A DNA stretch of 64,000 bases, taken from positions 28,728,153 to 28,792,152 of the forward strand of contig CM064690.1 in assembly GCA_032717465.1 (NCBI GenBank), in the 5' to 3' direction. Below the pieces are notes generated by a model, which worked only from the letters and a program-made list of their open reading frames with translations, was not told the origin of the DNA and did not search any database. Positions 24,231-35,400 of this stretch are shown piece by piece. The DNA is from Coenobita brevimanus. Its lineage: Eukaryota > Arthropoda > Malacostraca > Decapoda > Coenobitidae. Position numbers and translations under genes: made by a program. How positions within the stretch are numbered: position 1 is the stretch's first letter; each line of letters opens with the position of its first letter.

Positions 24231-27179
24231 ACCAGTACCTTAAGTTGAGGGAGTGGTAAAAAGGCTTTCAAGGCAGATTGGAACCTTAATATGCATGCTG
24301 TCTGTACTTTATGATGCCTATGCTACTACAAACACATAAAATAGGCAAGACATAATGAGGACTTATTGTACTTACTCGAGCCGCCAAATGCAACACGGGA
24401 ATTATATACGGCTTTCACTAACCATTTACCGTCAAGGACTCTCTGGTACTTAATAGCAATGTCTGGTAGTAGCAAGAATAAATTACAAAAATACATAATC
24501 ATTATTATTGATGGATTATTATTTTTTTAAATCCTATAACAACGTGCTGAAGAGGAAAGCTTCATACGGTGGCACTAACATACATGGGCAGCTCAACTGC
24601 TGCGTGATACAAATGTCCCTCAATTACAATATTTCCCACTTCTCCAAAGGAGGAGGATGGACTGCAGGAGAAGGGCAACTACAGTATAACCTGAAGTCCA
24701 GTGGGCTCATGTTCCAAATAAGTCTGGGGCCATAACATGTACAAAAATCCAGTGAATTGTTACTATAGTCAGAAACTTTGAATTACCGGTAGTTTTGGAG
24801 AAGCCTTCAAACAACCTACATCCAGTCCCTCAGGTTCAAAAACTGTCTTCTTATGTAATACTGTTATCTGAGAGCAGGGGAAAAAAAAAAAAAAAATCAT
24901 TATACTGAACAGGTTAAGACTAATACCTGTGACCAGTGTTCTCAGAGTCAGTGTCTTCTTCCTGTTCTCCCCTGTAGGGACGCTCCTCCAACAACTGCAA
25001 CAGTGTATGGACCCGAGGCTTGCATGGCCGCACCTCCAAGTACTTGTAGTGGATGCTGCTTACCTGACAGGCAAAATTATTCCAGTGTATTATCTCATGC
25101 ACATATTAGGAGCTCACCTGGTGATATCTTATGTGCTGTGATGGGTAGGTGTCTGCTGATGTGGGTAGGTATGGGTATGGCAGCAGGGGATAGGAAATGA
25201 ATGAATAATGTAGGCCAGATACTGATAACACTGACCAGGCTGTCATGCTGCACATGACACAGTCCATTGCAGAGTAAATGAGGAGTATTACACAGGGACC
25301 ACCCAATTCACAATCTGTGCACCACCTGATCTGAAAATTTTTAACCTCACTGTAAAATATAGAAAAATACCTTAATATCTCTCTATTGTCAGATGCCTTA
25401 ATCCTGAAAGTGGTGGCCATAAACAAATCACCTCCATGTCCCCTGGTCCCTCACCATTTCACTGCCCTGCTTCCATTCACACACCCCCTCTCTCATATAC
25501 TGTACATCTCCATTCCATCCTTCTATCTCATCCTTGGCTTCCCCACCCTCTCCCTCCCTCCACTTCACTCACATGCACTCTCCTCATTATTCTCTCACTC
25601 TCCAACCCCTCCACATGGCCAAACCACCTCTGTTTAATTCTCCTAATATTTTCTATCACATCCACACCCACATCTCCATAGTATCAGATTATTTGAGTGC
25701 ACTTCCTACCTGACAGTTACGGAGAGAGCGGTCACCAGATTCTTCCTTACTGGGCAAAAGAAGGTCAGGAATCAAAACTAGGGAATTGCTGGTTTCTGCC
25801 TCTCTAACCTGCAAGGGATTATACAATTAAGCTAAACACAAACTGGAAGAGGCTCCTTGGGTAGCAACATAAACCTGCCCTGTAAGGGCATATGCTGAAA
25901 TTCAGTTATATTACAGAATTAGACAATTGTGATAAACATTTAGGAAGGTTATTTACATACTTGAATCGCTTACCTCGTATGTCTTCTCACTGGTGCAGAG
26001 AACTGCTCCTGCCTCAGGATCCCCTCTTAAAACAACACTGTCAAGGAATACTAACTTCAATCAGTCTCATGTACAGCAATTGTATCAATATTTTATTACA
26101 TCACTGTCTTACCATTCTTAGCCATGTAATGAAGGCAACAGATAGATAGATATATAGATACAGGTATTTTGTGATCTTACACATTGTTTTCCTTGATACT
26201 ATCCAGTAGGGTTGTATCCACCTCCATTAGGACGACCTCTTCACTGGCAGATCCAAATTCCCGGCTGAACTCGAGTGTCTGGGTTGTCGGCACCAGCTCG
26301 TCCTCCGTCAGCTTGGCATGATGGATTAACTTCTTTACGTCTTCCGGTGTCCTGATAAGAAGAGGATTATTTTTTTCTTTATTATTCAAGGACCTTTGTG
26401 GTGCTGATGTCAAAGTGACTGAAAGCATCAGGAAGAATACTCTTGAGATGGTCTGGTTAAGTGGTGGGGATGAAGAAGGCGACACTGGTTAGAACTGTAT
26501 GTGAGTAAGGGTGGACGAAAGAGAGACCATGGATGAGAGGCAGGGAAGGGGTGAGGATACATGAGGGAGAGGGGTGTGAGTTGGAGAAAGGGCAGGCTGA
26601 TGGTAGAAGAGAGGACGAGAAGGCAATACATCTGTGGCTGCCCCTTATGGGAATAAGATACAGATGGATTTATTTATTTATTTTTATTTTTTTCATCATC
26701 CACTGTCCTATAACACACACACACACTGCAGTGTTAATAATAATAATTCATTAATACCCCATACAGCTATACACCTTACTGGTATAGTTTCATAATAGAT
26801 TTTGGCCACTGATTGGAAAACAGCAAAGGATTCCTTCTTTAGATGATTTTTGTACTTTCATTCGACCTATGGTATATATGAGATTTTAGGCAGGTTACCC
26901 TGTCCCACATGATATTTTTGATATTATGAAGTGTCACCAAGTGACAGACACCCAGTGACAATAACATGCAGTGAAATGGGCCTAGTAACGTTATGCGAAT
27001 TTGGAAGAATTATATCTGTATATGGAAATACTATTAATTAGGTCAAAGTCGGGCTTACATGCCATATTTCCCCTATACAACTTTTCCTGATGTGGGTATA
27101 GTTCCCACTTCGAAACTTAAAAACATTTCATGAACTTTTATCCATAACTGTACCAACTATACCTTCCAATGCAGCTCAT
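21250..27179 (-). CDS. DSCC1: DSCC1/DCC1, RFC-Ctf18 clamp-loader subunit, 396 aa
   Basis: Minus-strand exons in transcript order are 27163-27179, 26181-26351, 25974-26037, 25710-25808, 24927-25063, 23837-23928, 22777-22977, 22480-22605, 21999-22176 and 21250-21355. Every phase matches and the total is 1191 nt. DCC1 binds CTF18 and CTF8 to form the alternative PCNA loader RFC-CTF18, needed for sister-chromatid cohesion and replication. Landmarks conserved with human DCC1 (393 aa) are GDPEAGAVLCTSEKTYE, YWQILEFDYRF, IWQQSVPEG, LSQLDGLALVDRS, FETREKWSFEEIRPYIE and the C-terminal winged-helix piece ALLTKYARASTTNGIKYYS. The first coding exon is only 17 nt (Met-Ser-Cys-Ile-Gly plus two bases of Arg). 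I chose it because its phase and donor fit and it gives an N-terminus resembling the human one. The intron 22177-22479 uses a GC donor. Introns contain LINE fragments of both orientations. Confidence 0.93.
22177..22479 (-). other. GC-AG intron in DSCC1
   Basis: Exon 22480-22605 reads into CCT GAA G, followed on the minus strand by gcatgc. The next exon opens after CCACCAG at 22176 with GT CTG. Joining at this GC donor restores the conserved VPEG-L-TTSLSQL reading. The two GT sites just downstream (in CTAGTCTTG and TTGCTGTATAA) would put a stop in frame. GC-AG introns are a known minor class processed by the standard spliceosome. The donor is not the usual GCAAGT, so this is a weak site. Confidence 0.75.
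23600..23790 (+). repeat. Dispersed repeat family G with GAT-rich end
   Basis: Contains GGTGAAGCCAGGATTCTGGA and later GATGGGAAAGAGAGCCGGATGATAATG. Related copies: 41199-41340, 46600-46670 and 49608-49700. All end in or near (GATGAT)n. Class unknown, possibly a LINE 3' end. Confidence 0.6.
24005..24190 (+). repeat. Dispersed repeat family C, forward copy in DSCC1 intron
   Basis: Contains CAGTGGACTGCAGGCTGAAG and CATCCTACTTTCAAATGATG. A 27-base poly-T follows at 24201-24227. Confidence 0.65.
24560..24730 (-). repeat. Dispersed repeat family C, reverse copy in DSCC1 intron
   Basis: Contains GGTGGCACTAACATACATGG and GGATGGACTGCAGGAGAAGG, matching the 5425 and 46965 copies. Together with 24005 it forms an inverted pair inside one intron. 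Confidence 0.65.
25384..25682 (-). mobile_element. RTE-like LINE 3' fragment in DSCC1 intron
   Basis: Plus strand shows the reversed tail CTATTGTCAGATGCCTTAAT, then GGTGGCCATAAACAAATC, then the pyrimidine-rich reverse of the GGRGRGRP region and CACATGGCCAAACCACCTC (reverse of WFGHV). About 300 bp, aligned end to end with 35562-35870. Frames are broken. Confidence 0.85.
26440..26660 (+). mobile_element. RTE-like LINE 3' fragment in DSCC1 intron 1
   Basis: Plus strand carries GAAGGCGACACTGG, the G-rich segment GAGAGGCAGGGAAGGGGTGAG, and AAGGCAATACATCTGTGGCTGCCCCTTATGGG, the family's 3' block. A (TTTA)n tail follows instead of GATA. Confidence 0.7.
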
Positions 27180-27267
27180 TTCGACAACGCCAAAGACTTC
27201 CCGCTGAGTCTGTACCGGTCTCTCGCAGTTCAGTGAAGCTTATTTACAGAAACAAGGCAGTTGCTTG

Positions 27268-27915
27268 TCACTTTCTCGTTGGCTCAAAGTTAAACCTATC
27301 CCGCCAAACTGCCATATATATTAGCAAGAGAGAAAGCAAGGACAATCCAATACTAAATCCAAGGAATCGTACTCCATTCGCATACTCAAGGTTGTGATTG
27401 GGAACATCTGAAAGCCTGAGCCCTGAGGTGCGTACTGATTCAGAAAAATCATTTATTTCATAATTTTCCCAAAGCCAATAATTTACATTGTTCTTAATTA
27501 ATTGTATAATATATCTGCATCTTAAGCCATGATCAGGAGCACCTGGCCAAAATGTCTGACAATGACAGAGAACCGTGAGTGTCGCTCTGCATTTGGTTTT
27601 CCTTGAACAGTGCCCAGGCTTATCAGTGTAAGATATTGGCTTATCATTACTGAGGGAAGATTTAAAGGATACCATTACCTGACTAATAATAATAATAATA
27701 ATAATAAAAAGAGGGTCAGCTCCGCGATAATGTCACAAGGACGAACCCAGTGATAAGCGAGAAGTACCTGACCCTTAATATACACTTACTAACCTCATTA
27801 CATACATTGTAACCTTCACCACGTGGAGTGTTCTCGTGTCTTCATGCAATGTCATGACCGTAGCTTTAGCCCTATAGCGCGTCGCCAGAAATAAATGAAA
27901 GTTCGTGGTAGACAT
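27268..27915 (-). CDS. Possible small single-span membrane protein gene, two exons, function unknown
   Basis: Tentative. A minus-strand open frame of 135 codons runs from 27675 to a TGA at 27268. Its last 50 residues look protein-like: a hydrophilic start (LSDVPNHNLEYANGVRF), one strongly hydrophobic span (FSIGLSLLSLLLIYMAVW), then a basic tail (RDRFNFEPTRK). Possible acceptors inside it follow CTTCCCTCAG (about 27657) or GGGCTCAG (about 27414). A short upstream frame starts at ATG 27915 and stays open to GT donors at 27793 (gttagt, phase 2, compatible with both acceptors) and 27789 (gtaagt, phase 0). I do not recognise the family. The stop lies about 90 bp upstream of the DSCC1 ATG on the same strand. 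It could also be a chance frame. Confidence 0.3.
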
Positions 27916-28379
27916 CTGTAACCTACTGTACGTTACTTACGTTACTTGGGGATCAAAGACCACTATGGTTTTGGATGATCAAGCCGTTGTTGCATGCTCA
28001 AAAGAATCCGCAGTCTTTCAGTATTTCAGTCCTTAATTTCATTCAGTTTCGAATAGCACTTCGAACTGAAGGGGGTTAGATACAGCCTTTATTAGCCCTG
28101 CTACTCCAAAATATTCTTTTTAAGCTGAACTTTCACAACAATAAATATTATCAAATTAAATCAAAATACCGTTCTTGGATTGAAATGGTTTACCGCAGGG
28201 CAAAATGGGGGAAGAGTTAAGAAACATTTATTATCTTCATTAATGACCATTGTGCAGCCGATAGATTTAATTCCAAACCCTTTCTCTTCTTTTAATTTAT
28301 TCCTTGGTGATATGTGGCAAGGAATGGACGATCTCAGGGACAGGGGCACAGGGCCAGGGGGAGTCCAGTGTAAACATGG

Positions 28380-28468
28380 CGGTGAATTGGTAGGCACTGT
28401 GGAGGAGTATCGCCATACACTCCTTTCTTCACTTGGTATCGATGACTACTTTCTCTTCTCAGTTAAAG
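28380..28468 (+). promoter_or_regulatory. Candidate noncoding leader exon of the PRELID1 gene
   Basis: PRELID1 exon 2 opens at an acceptor (29427) 23 bases before its ATG, so a 5' exon must exist. The stretch ending AGTTAAAG before gtatgtcag at 28469 has a good donor and lies in a locally GC-richer block (28320-28470). This is inference from position only. Confidence 0.3.
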
Positions 28469-29450
28469 GTATGTCAGTTTGTGTTATAACAGTGGCTCTG
28501 GTGTGTTAAATTTCACCATATGTTTGCAATACAGGGCAGGTAGGAGGAAGCCGTCATCTGCATGCAAGCCTACGTGCCGCTGGACCAGTTATCTTATCAG
28601 ATTGATACAGAATTGTGTAACTGGTGATCTCGACATAGGTATTCGGGCAGTATTACGTGCAGTGTTCATTACATTAATATATATATGGTAGGTAATCAGG
28701 TACAGTCCTTGGTGAAGAACATGATGGACCGGTCTGCATTTTTTTTTTCCTGATAACGGAAGGCAAGGTTTATACTGACATTGATGTATTAAATGGTATT
28801 TTAACTTGAGGATTATTTTCAAAATTGCATTTACTTCACACATATTAAGTTATTAGTATGACTAGTGCAGTTAGAAGATTTTGATGTTAAAATGGCTGAT
28901 GGATATAATTACTACACAAAAGCAATTGTTATACTGTATATAGAAAAGCCATGGAGAAGACCTCACTCCCACCCCATCCCCAATTTTAGACTGTGTTAAA
29001 TATCACACAATTGTTAAAGATATACCGGTGTCGGTACATTTCCTGGTGGGTTTGCCAGATTCCCACGCATGTGTAATTAATGTAAAATATGTTTTGTATG
29101 TATTTACTCCTAAACTTCTCCTAGGTCTTCAAACCTGACCCTTTGTTGAGAGTTTAACCCCTTCAGTTTGATGATATTTATAGCTGACACCACTTGTCCG
29201 AATGAATTATTTACAGATTTTATGCCATTTATTGACATAGGACCAGTATAGCTATTTTTTTTTTTTCCATTTTTATGTACTGTATTTGTATTTTAAAACT
29301 ATTCAATTGATACAGTATGTTCAATTTTTCCCATATTTTTTTCAGTATTTGTGCCCAATAAACCATGTACCTATAACAGCTCCAGCAGTTGGGAGCATGT
29401 GACCAATTTATGTTGCATTTGTTTCAGATTGACTTTCTGCAATTGCCAAA

Positions 29451-32400
29451 ATGAAGTTTTACGAAGGAACTAGTATTCTCAAATTTCCCTGGGAGCAAGT
29501 GGCCCAAGGGTTATGGCAGAGATACCCAAACCCAGAAAGGTAACATACAGTAGCTACAATAATCTATCTATCTATCTATTGCCAGACGCCATAATCCCAT
29601 ACGGGGTGGCCATTTGACTCTGAGTTATTTGTTTTACAGGGAGGGGCACTAACCCTCCACCAACCCACTTGACACGTAGGGAGCACGTATGGTTTGGTTA
29701 TATGGTTACCACCCAGCATTGTAAATGGTTTGAACCTCCATAAATTGGAACCCTTTTAGTCAGGATTATGCTTAAATTGGCATGACATATGATATTCGTT
29801 GATAAAAATAATTTAAAATTTTCAAAAAATAAATAAGAATCCTGGAAAAAACTCCCTTAGTCATAAATTGTCATCAAATGGAAACCCAATCTCAGCATGT
29901 ATTATCTATAATCTCATCAGTCCAATGATTCCTTTTAATGTTATATTCTTTTATATCTACAAATGATATTTCAGTATTTAGGTTATGAGAGTTTCTTCAT
30001 AGTGAAAGGGTTGATGAAGGCTGTATTTAACCCTTCCAGTTGCTAAAGTCTTTCCTGAGTTGAGTAAAATCATCTGCTGGCAGCAAGAAGGTAACAAAAT
30101 ATTGTAATGACAGGACTGAAGACATACATTAGCTATGCCATTCTATTGTTTGGGTCACCTTGTTGCATTCCATCAACTTCACATATAATATACAGTATAA
30201 TGGTTTTACCACCCAAGATATACCCAGTCTACTTTTTTTTTTCCCCTCCCCCCACAAGTTATTCTTTTTGTGGTCAGAACAACCCTGTTACTGCAGCTGA
30301 TGCTAGATTATATTCAGCTAACTTGGGTTTAATTATTGTCACCATTAACCCCCATATGGTTGGAACATCTCTGCAGTAATCTATGCCAGCTTTTGCCAGA
30401 TGAATTTATTCAGCTAAGAGTTAGTTATAGCAGTCAGTGTTTTTATACCATCACGTAATCTGCACATTGTCAGAACAGTTATTGCACACTGTAGTTGTAC
30501 AGTAAGACCTTAAGTCATCTAATTGGGGCCTAAGCCTATCTGACTTATCTGCAAATATGACTCATTTGTGACCACCCCATCCTTAAGGGAAATTAGAACC
30601 TATTTGTCATTAAAAAATTTGTTGAAAACAAGCACTTAAACCCCTCCTAGGTGGCTGTTTTGAGATTTTTACTTTTCCATTTAGAATGATTACAGTATGT
30701 ATTAGCTATGTAAATAACAAAAATGGGAAAAGAAAAGAAAAAAAAAGTACAAGCAAGCCAAAGTTGCATCCAACTTAAGAAGGGCTTTACTGTACTTTAT
30801 TCCAGCAAATGGCAGGTAGTTTATCCTTTTTAGGTCAGATTGATTGGGATGTTCTATTCCAGCTAACACCAGGCATGTGCTGTGCAGTGCTCCATTATGT
30901 GTGTAATGTTGTGTGGGCCTATTCTAAAAACAGAACACATGTTGGGTGTGATTCCACACAAACCAAATCTAATCTGGTAGCAGAGGAGGGCTGGATGATG
31001 TCCCAAGCAAGGTGTCTGTGTTAGGGGGAGGAGCTGAAGGTTGCATTGTGGTGGTATGGCATGGGTGGTGTCAGGAGAAATGTTTATGTTAAAAATGATT
31101 TCATATTTGTGCTCCAATTTCATACTGAGTGAGTGTATTTTTGTTTTGGTTTCATTCTGGAAATGATTGTGTTGTGTATATTTAGAGGATCCATCCATCC
31201 ATCACCCAATCATATGTTGCCCCATGGGGAGCCTAGGAGCCCAGGGCTTGGTAAGTTGGTCCTGACATTTAAGATGAGAGTGACCAGCTTCATTCACCCC
31301 CGAGTGGCATTACGTGAGCAGTACACCCCTACCACTGCATGGATATAAACCTACACAGGCTCAGCCTGATGGGAGTGCCTTAATTACCCATTAAACCACC
31401 AGGTGCCATAATTTGGTTATATGGTTACCACTCAGCATAGTAAATGGTTTTCCTGGGTTACAGGAAACCATTTGGCATGTCACTCAGTGTAGAGTCACCC
31501 ACAGGCAGATGGAAGAGGAAAGAATGAAGGAAAGAAAGACAGAAGAGAGAGTGTAAAGTCACCCGTAGGCAGAAGGAAGAGGAAAGAATGAAGGAAGGAA
31601 AGACAGAAGAGGAAGGAAGGGAGGAAATGGCAGACACCTAAAGCAGCGCTACATCTAGTGAGTGGATGGTAAGGGATTAATATATGAGATGTCCTCCTTT
31701 TGTCCCCATTTCTGGCTGTGTGGCTGTGTGAGTAGTGTCTGCTTTTGTAATCTTGTGTGTGGGTTTTGTATCTTGCAGGAGTGCTATAAGTTATGATTGC
31801 GAAGAAATTGTTTTAATCTCTTGTTTGGGGTTAAAGGCCATTAGTGTTATCTGAGTGTTTTTGTGCATGTTTGAGGCATTGTGCATCTGAAGTGTGCCTG
31901 TATTATAGATGCAGTGTATGTGTGCAGGATCTAAGTTGTGATTATGTGGTTGTGTGAGTGGGAGGGGTTGGTGGAGGATGGGGGGAGTTTATTTGGTGTG
32001 GCATGAATGTTTGTGGGTGTTGCACCTGTCGCATACCCATGTTCTTTGGTTGTCAGGCATCTGTTGGTGTAGTGCATGTGATGTGGATCCATTCTCTACA
32101 AGATGTGCTTTAATCAGATCCATGTGTTTATCTTACTATCATCAAGCATATTTATAGTATTGTGTTTGGGGCCCAGAATTGTTTTCAGTCTCCAACTAAT
32201 GTTAAAAGCAGGGAAATGACTGTTGGAGAGTCATTTCCCGTAAGGAAAAAACACCATAGGGAGCAGCTGCGTCATGCAGGAGACAGTGCCCTGCCAGACT
32301 GGACCAGGGTTCATCACGCAAGAGGTTTCATTCCCAGGCAGGAGGTGCATGTGCTTCATGCCACAAAGGACAGCTGTGGCACCAAGTGAAGGCTCCTCTC

Positions 32401-35400
32401 CATCACCATATAGCTGGGTGAATCTTAGGAGCCAGAGAATGTTAACCTAAATTATCATCCTCAGTTCCCATGTACTCTCCGAAGACACCGTAGTGAGGAA
32501 AGTTGTAGGCCACCAGCTTCACTCCAAGCGTCTCCTGACCAAGACCAACCGCATGCCCAAGTGGGGAGAGCGTTTGATCAGCGCCCGCAATGTTAGCGTG
32601 ATCGAGGAATCCATTGTAGATCCGGATAAGAAGGAAGTCTGCACTTACACCAGAAATGTTGGGCTGACAAAGGTTAGTGTCAGTCAACTTCTTTACTCTG
32701 GTGATGTATATATATGATCTTTGATTATGACTGATGAATTGACATTTTTTTTTTACAGGTTAAAAAGGCCTTTTGTACTGAACAGGTTACTAAAGGCTGT
32801 ACCTAACCCCTCCAGGTTGAAAAGTCCTCCCTTAAGTATTTCTTCTTTTACTCTAGCTTAAGAATATATTTTATACAGCTTATAAAATTCATATTGAATG
32901 AGTTAGTGAAGGCTATATCCAACCCCTCCATATTGAACCCCTTCCCCTATAAGTTGAATAAAATTGTCTGGAGGAGGGAAGAGTATAATATAGCTATCAT
33001 CAGATTCAAGGCATTAAGAGGATGCGAAACATAACAGAAGGCAAGGTGGGTAATGAACAGGATGGATTTTGAAAGGGTAGGGGTACATGCAGTCCTCTCT
33101 CTCTCCTCTCTCTCTTTGTGGGGACACTCACCATCCACTCACTTGATGTAGCGCTGGTCTCGGGTGGCTGCCCTTTCCTCTCTTCCTTCCCTCTTTCCTT
33201 CCTTTCCCTTATCTTTCTTTCCTGTTCATTCTGTCTACAGGTGGCTCTACATTGAGTGACAAGCCAAATGGTTTAATGTACACCAGGAAACCATTTTCTG
33301 CACTGGGTGGTAACCATATAACCAAACTATGGCGCCTGGTGGTTCAGTGGGTAATTAAGGCACTTCAACTGGATAGAGCCTGTCGGTTTATATCCAAGGG
33401 GTGGTTGGGGTTTATTGCTCATGTAATGCCACTCAGGTTTGAGTGAGGCCGGTCACTCTCATCTTAAATGTCAGGGCCAACTTGCCTAGCCCTGGGCTTC
33501 TATGCTTCTCAGGGAACAACACAGGATTAGATGATGTATGTTTGTATGTATAACTTTTTGCTCATGATGGTATGTGAATGGTAAAATGGACTCCAAATGT
33601 GGTGGTTAGGTGATATAAGGTTTAACTGTTGTGCTGTAATATATACTCTGTATTAAAAGCTTACTTGAAATATTAGCATTATAAGTGTCACGTAATGTCA
33701 GAGATGAAAATTTGCCTACTGTTCCACTGCATCTGCCTCATATTTGTAGCATGTCCTTCACTTTCCTCCCAGATGCATCATATCAGAGAGCATCGTCTGT
33801 GGGAAGAATCTTTTGGTAGTGAAACTTGCTAGGCCTTTCAGAAGTTAGGAGTACAGCAAATTGGGAAGTAGAAGTGACATGCTAGGCAAACTTTTGGCCC
33901 TGAATCTACAATTTAGCCAGCATTAATGTATGTTTTGCCTTGTGAACCCCAGGTGATGACATGCATAGAGAAGGTGACGTACAAACCATGCCCAGACAAC
34001 CCACAGTGGACAGTGGCAGAGAGAAAAGCATGGATAGATTCGAAGATTTTTGGCTTTGGTTATGCAATTCAGGTAAAGTTTGCCCATCTCTCTCTACTGA
34101 ACTTTTATCCTGAGGTGAATAAAGCTTGACTGTCTGAAGGTAACAAGAATAACTGTCACCAGATGGAGGCAGTTATTATTCAGTAATTCTAATGGACCCA
34201 TTATCTTCCACTAGACGTTTGGAGTCGAGCGCTACAAGAAGAACATTCAGAAGACAAACATGGGATTCACGTATGCCTTGAATCGACTCTTCCCTGTCTC
34301 TGAGTCTAAGCCAGACTCCACCCATGCTCATCACCCCACCCTTGAGGAACGCAAACAAAGGTACAGCTGTAGTTTAATCATTATTCTAATCCAATTTCTC
34401 ACTATTTTGTTGAAGTAGGTATCATACATTTTGGAGCAGTAATATCAATTTAGTTTTGTAGTTGATCAATGATTAATCTTTTTTGCACGAATCTGAGAAG
34501 TTTGTTGACTTTAAAAGATTGCAGGTCAGGGTTTTTTAAAGTCATTGCTTGCTGTCTTGTTATTTATGATAATGAATTGATTTGATATTGGTGTCCACAG
34601 GTGTACCACTGAGGGAAAAATTTTATCTGGTATTTTACTTCTGCCTCTCACTTTTCTCTGTTGGCAAAAATTCCATAGCTGAGGGAGGTTTGGTATGTTT
34701 TTCTACTTACAGATTATTCTTTTTGATGTGTCAGGAAGATGATAGACAATTCCAAGGTGTAAAGTAGATGTTGATGTAGGAATAGTGGGCTAAACCTTGT
34801 CCCTGATTGTACAACAGGAAATTAGGAAATGGAAATACAGAGGTAGGGAGAACTATCAATGTATGTTATAAAATCAGAATCATCCTCAACACCCAATGCC
34901 TTTTCATTCTTTAGCCTGTTGAACGCGGTCTTCACTTGTACCATTGTCTCATTCTCAGGAACCATGTTTCTCTTTAGGAAACCCATCCACTAAATGATCA
35001 CTTCTTGAAATACAAAGTACAGTAAGACCTCACTATAACAGACTAATTGGGGCCCAAGCCATTCCAAAAAATACGAAATTCCGATACAAATGACATCCGG
35101 ACATCCTCCTGCTTACCCAGACTTTTCCCGATGTATCAGACATTAGTCCGGATCGCACAAACGGTTTTAAATTGTTTTGACTACCATTGCAGTACTGTAC
35201 TGTTATAACTTCACTACATTAATCAAATGGTATATTATATATAATAATACTGTACTGTACATTGATAAACATGTCTTTTATGTACCTTATTGTGGTGAAC
35301 ATAGCTGAAGTGGTCAGGCAGTCTGGACTACTGCTGGCTTTATTGGACTTTTTCCGATGTACAGTATAGGAATTTAGTCCGGTAGCTCCTTGATTACGAT

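Larger units (their letters stand above)
29671..32464 (+). other. PRELID1 intron 1, repeats only
   Basis: Holds a copy of the AACCATATAACC-type block (29690-29735), family A copies, a pogo-like MITE (30500-30792) and the plus arm of an inverted repeat (31190-31680). Purine-rich GGAA repeats at 31508-31632. No coding exon recognised. Confidence 0.55.

Noticed and set aside
28180..28509. 109-codon plus frame upstream of PRELID1
   Set aside because: No similarity to the PRELI domain and no donor in the right phase for exon 29451; the region is better explained as leader and promoter sequence.
33331..33405. tRNA gene
   Set aside because: A- and B-box-like motifs are present but no complete cloverleaf or acceptor stem can be drawn, and a second diverged copy exists, so it is a SINE head.
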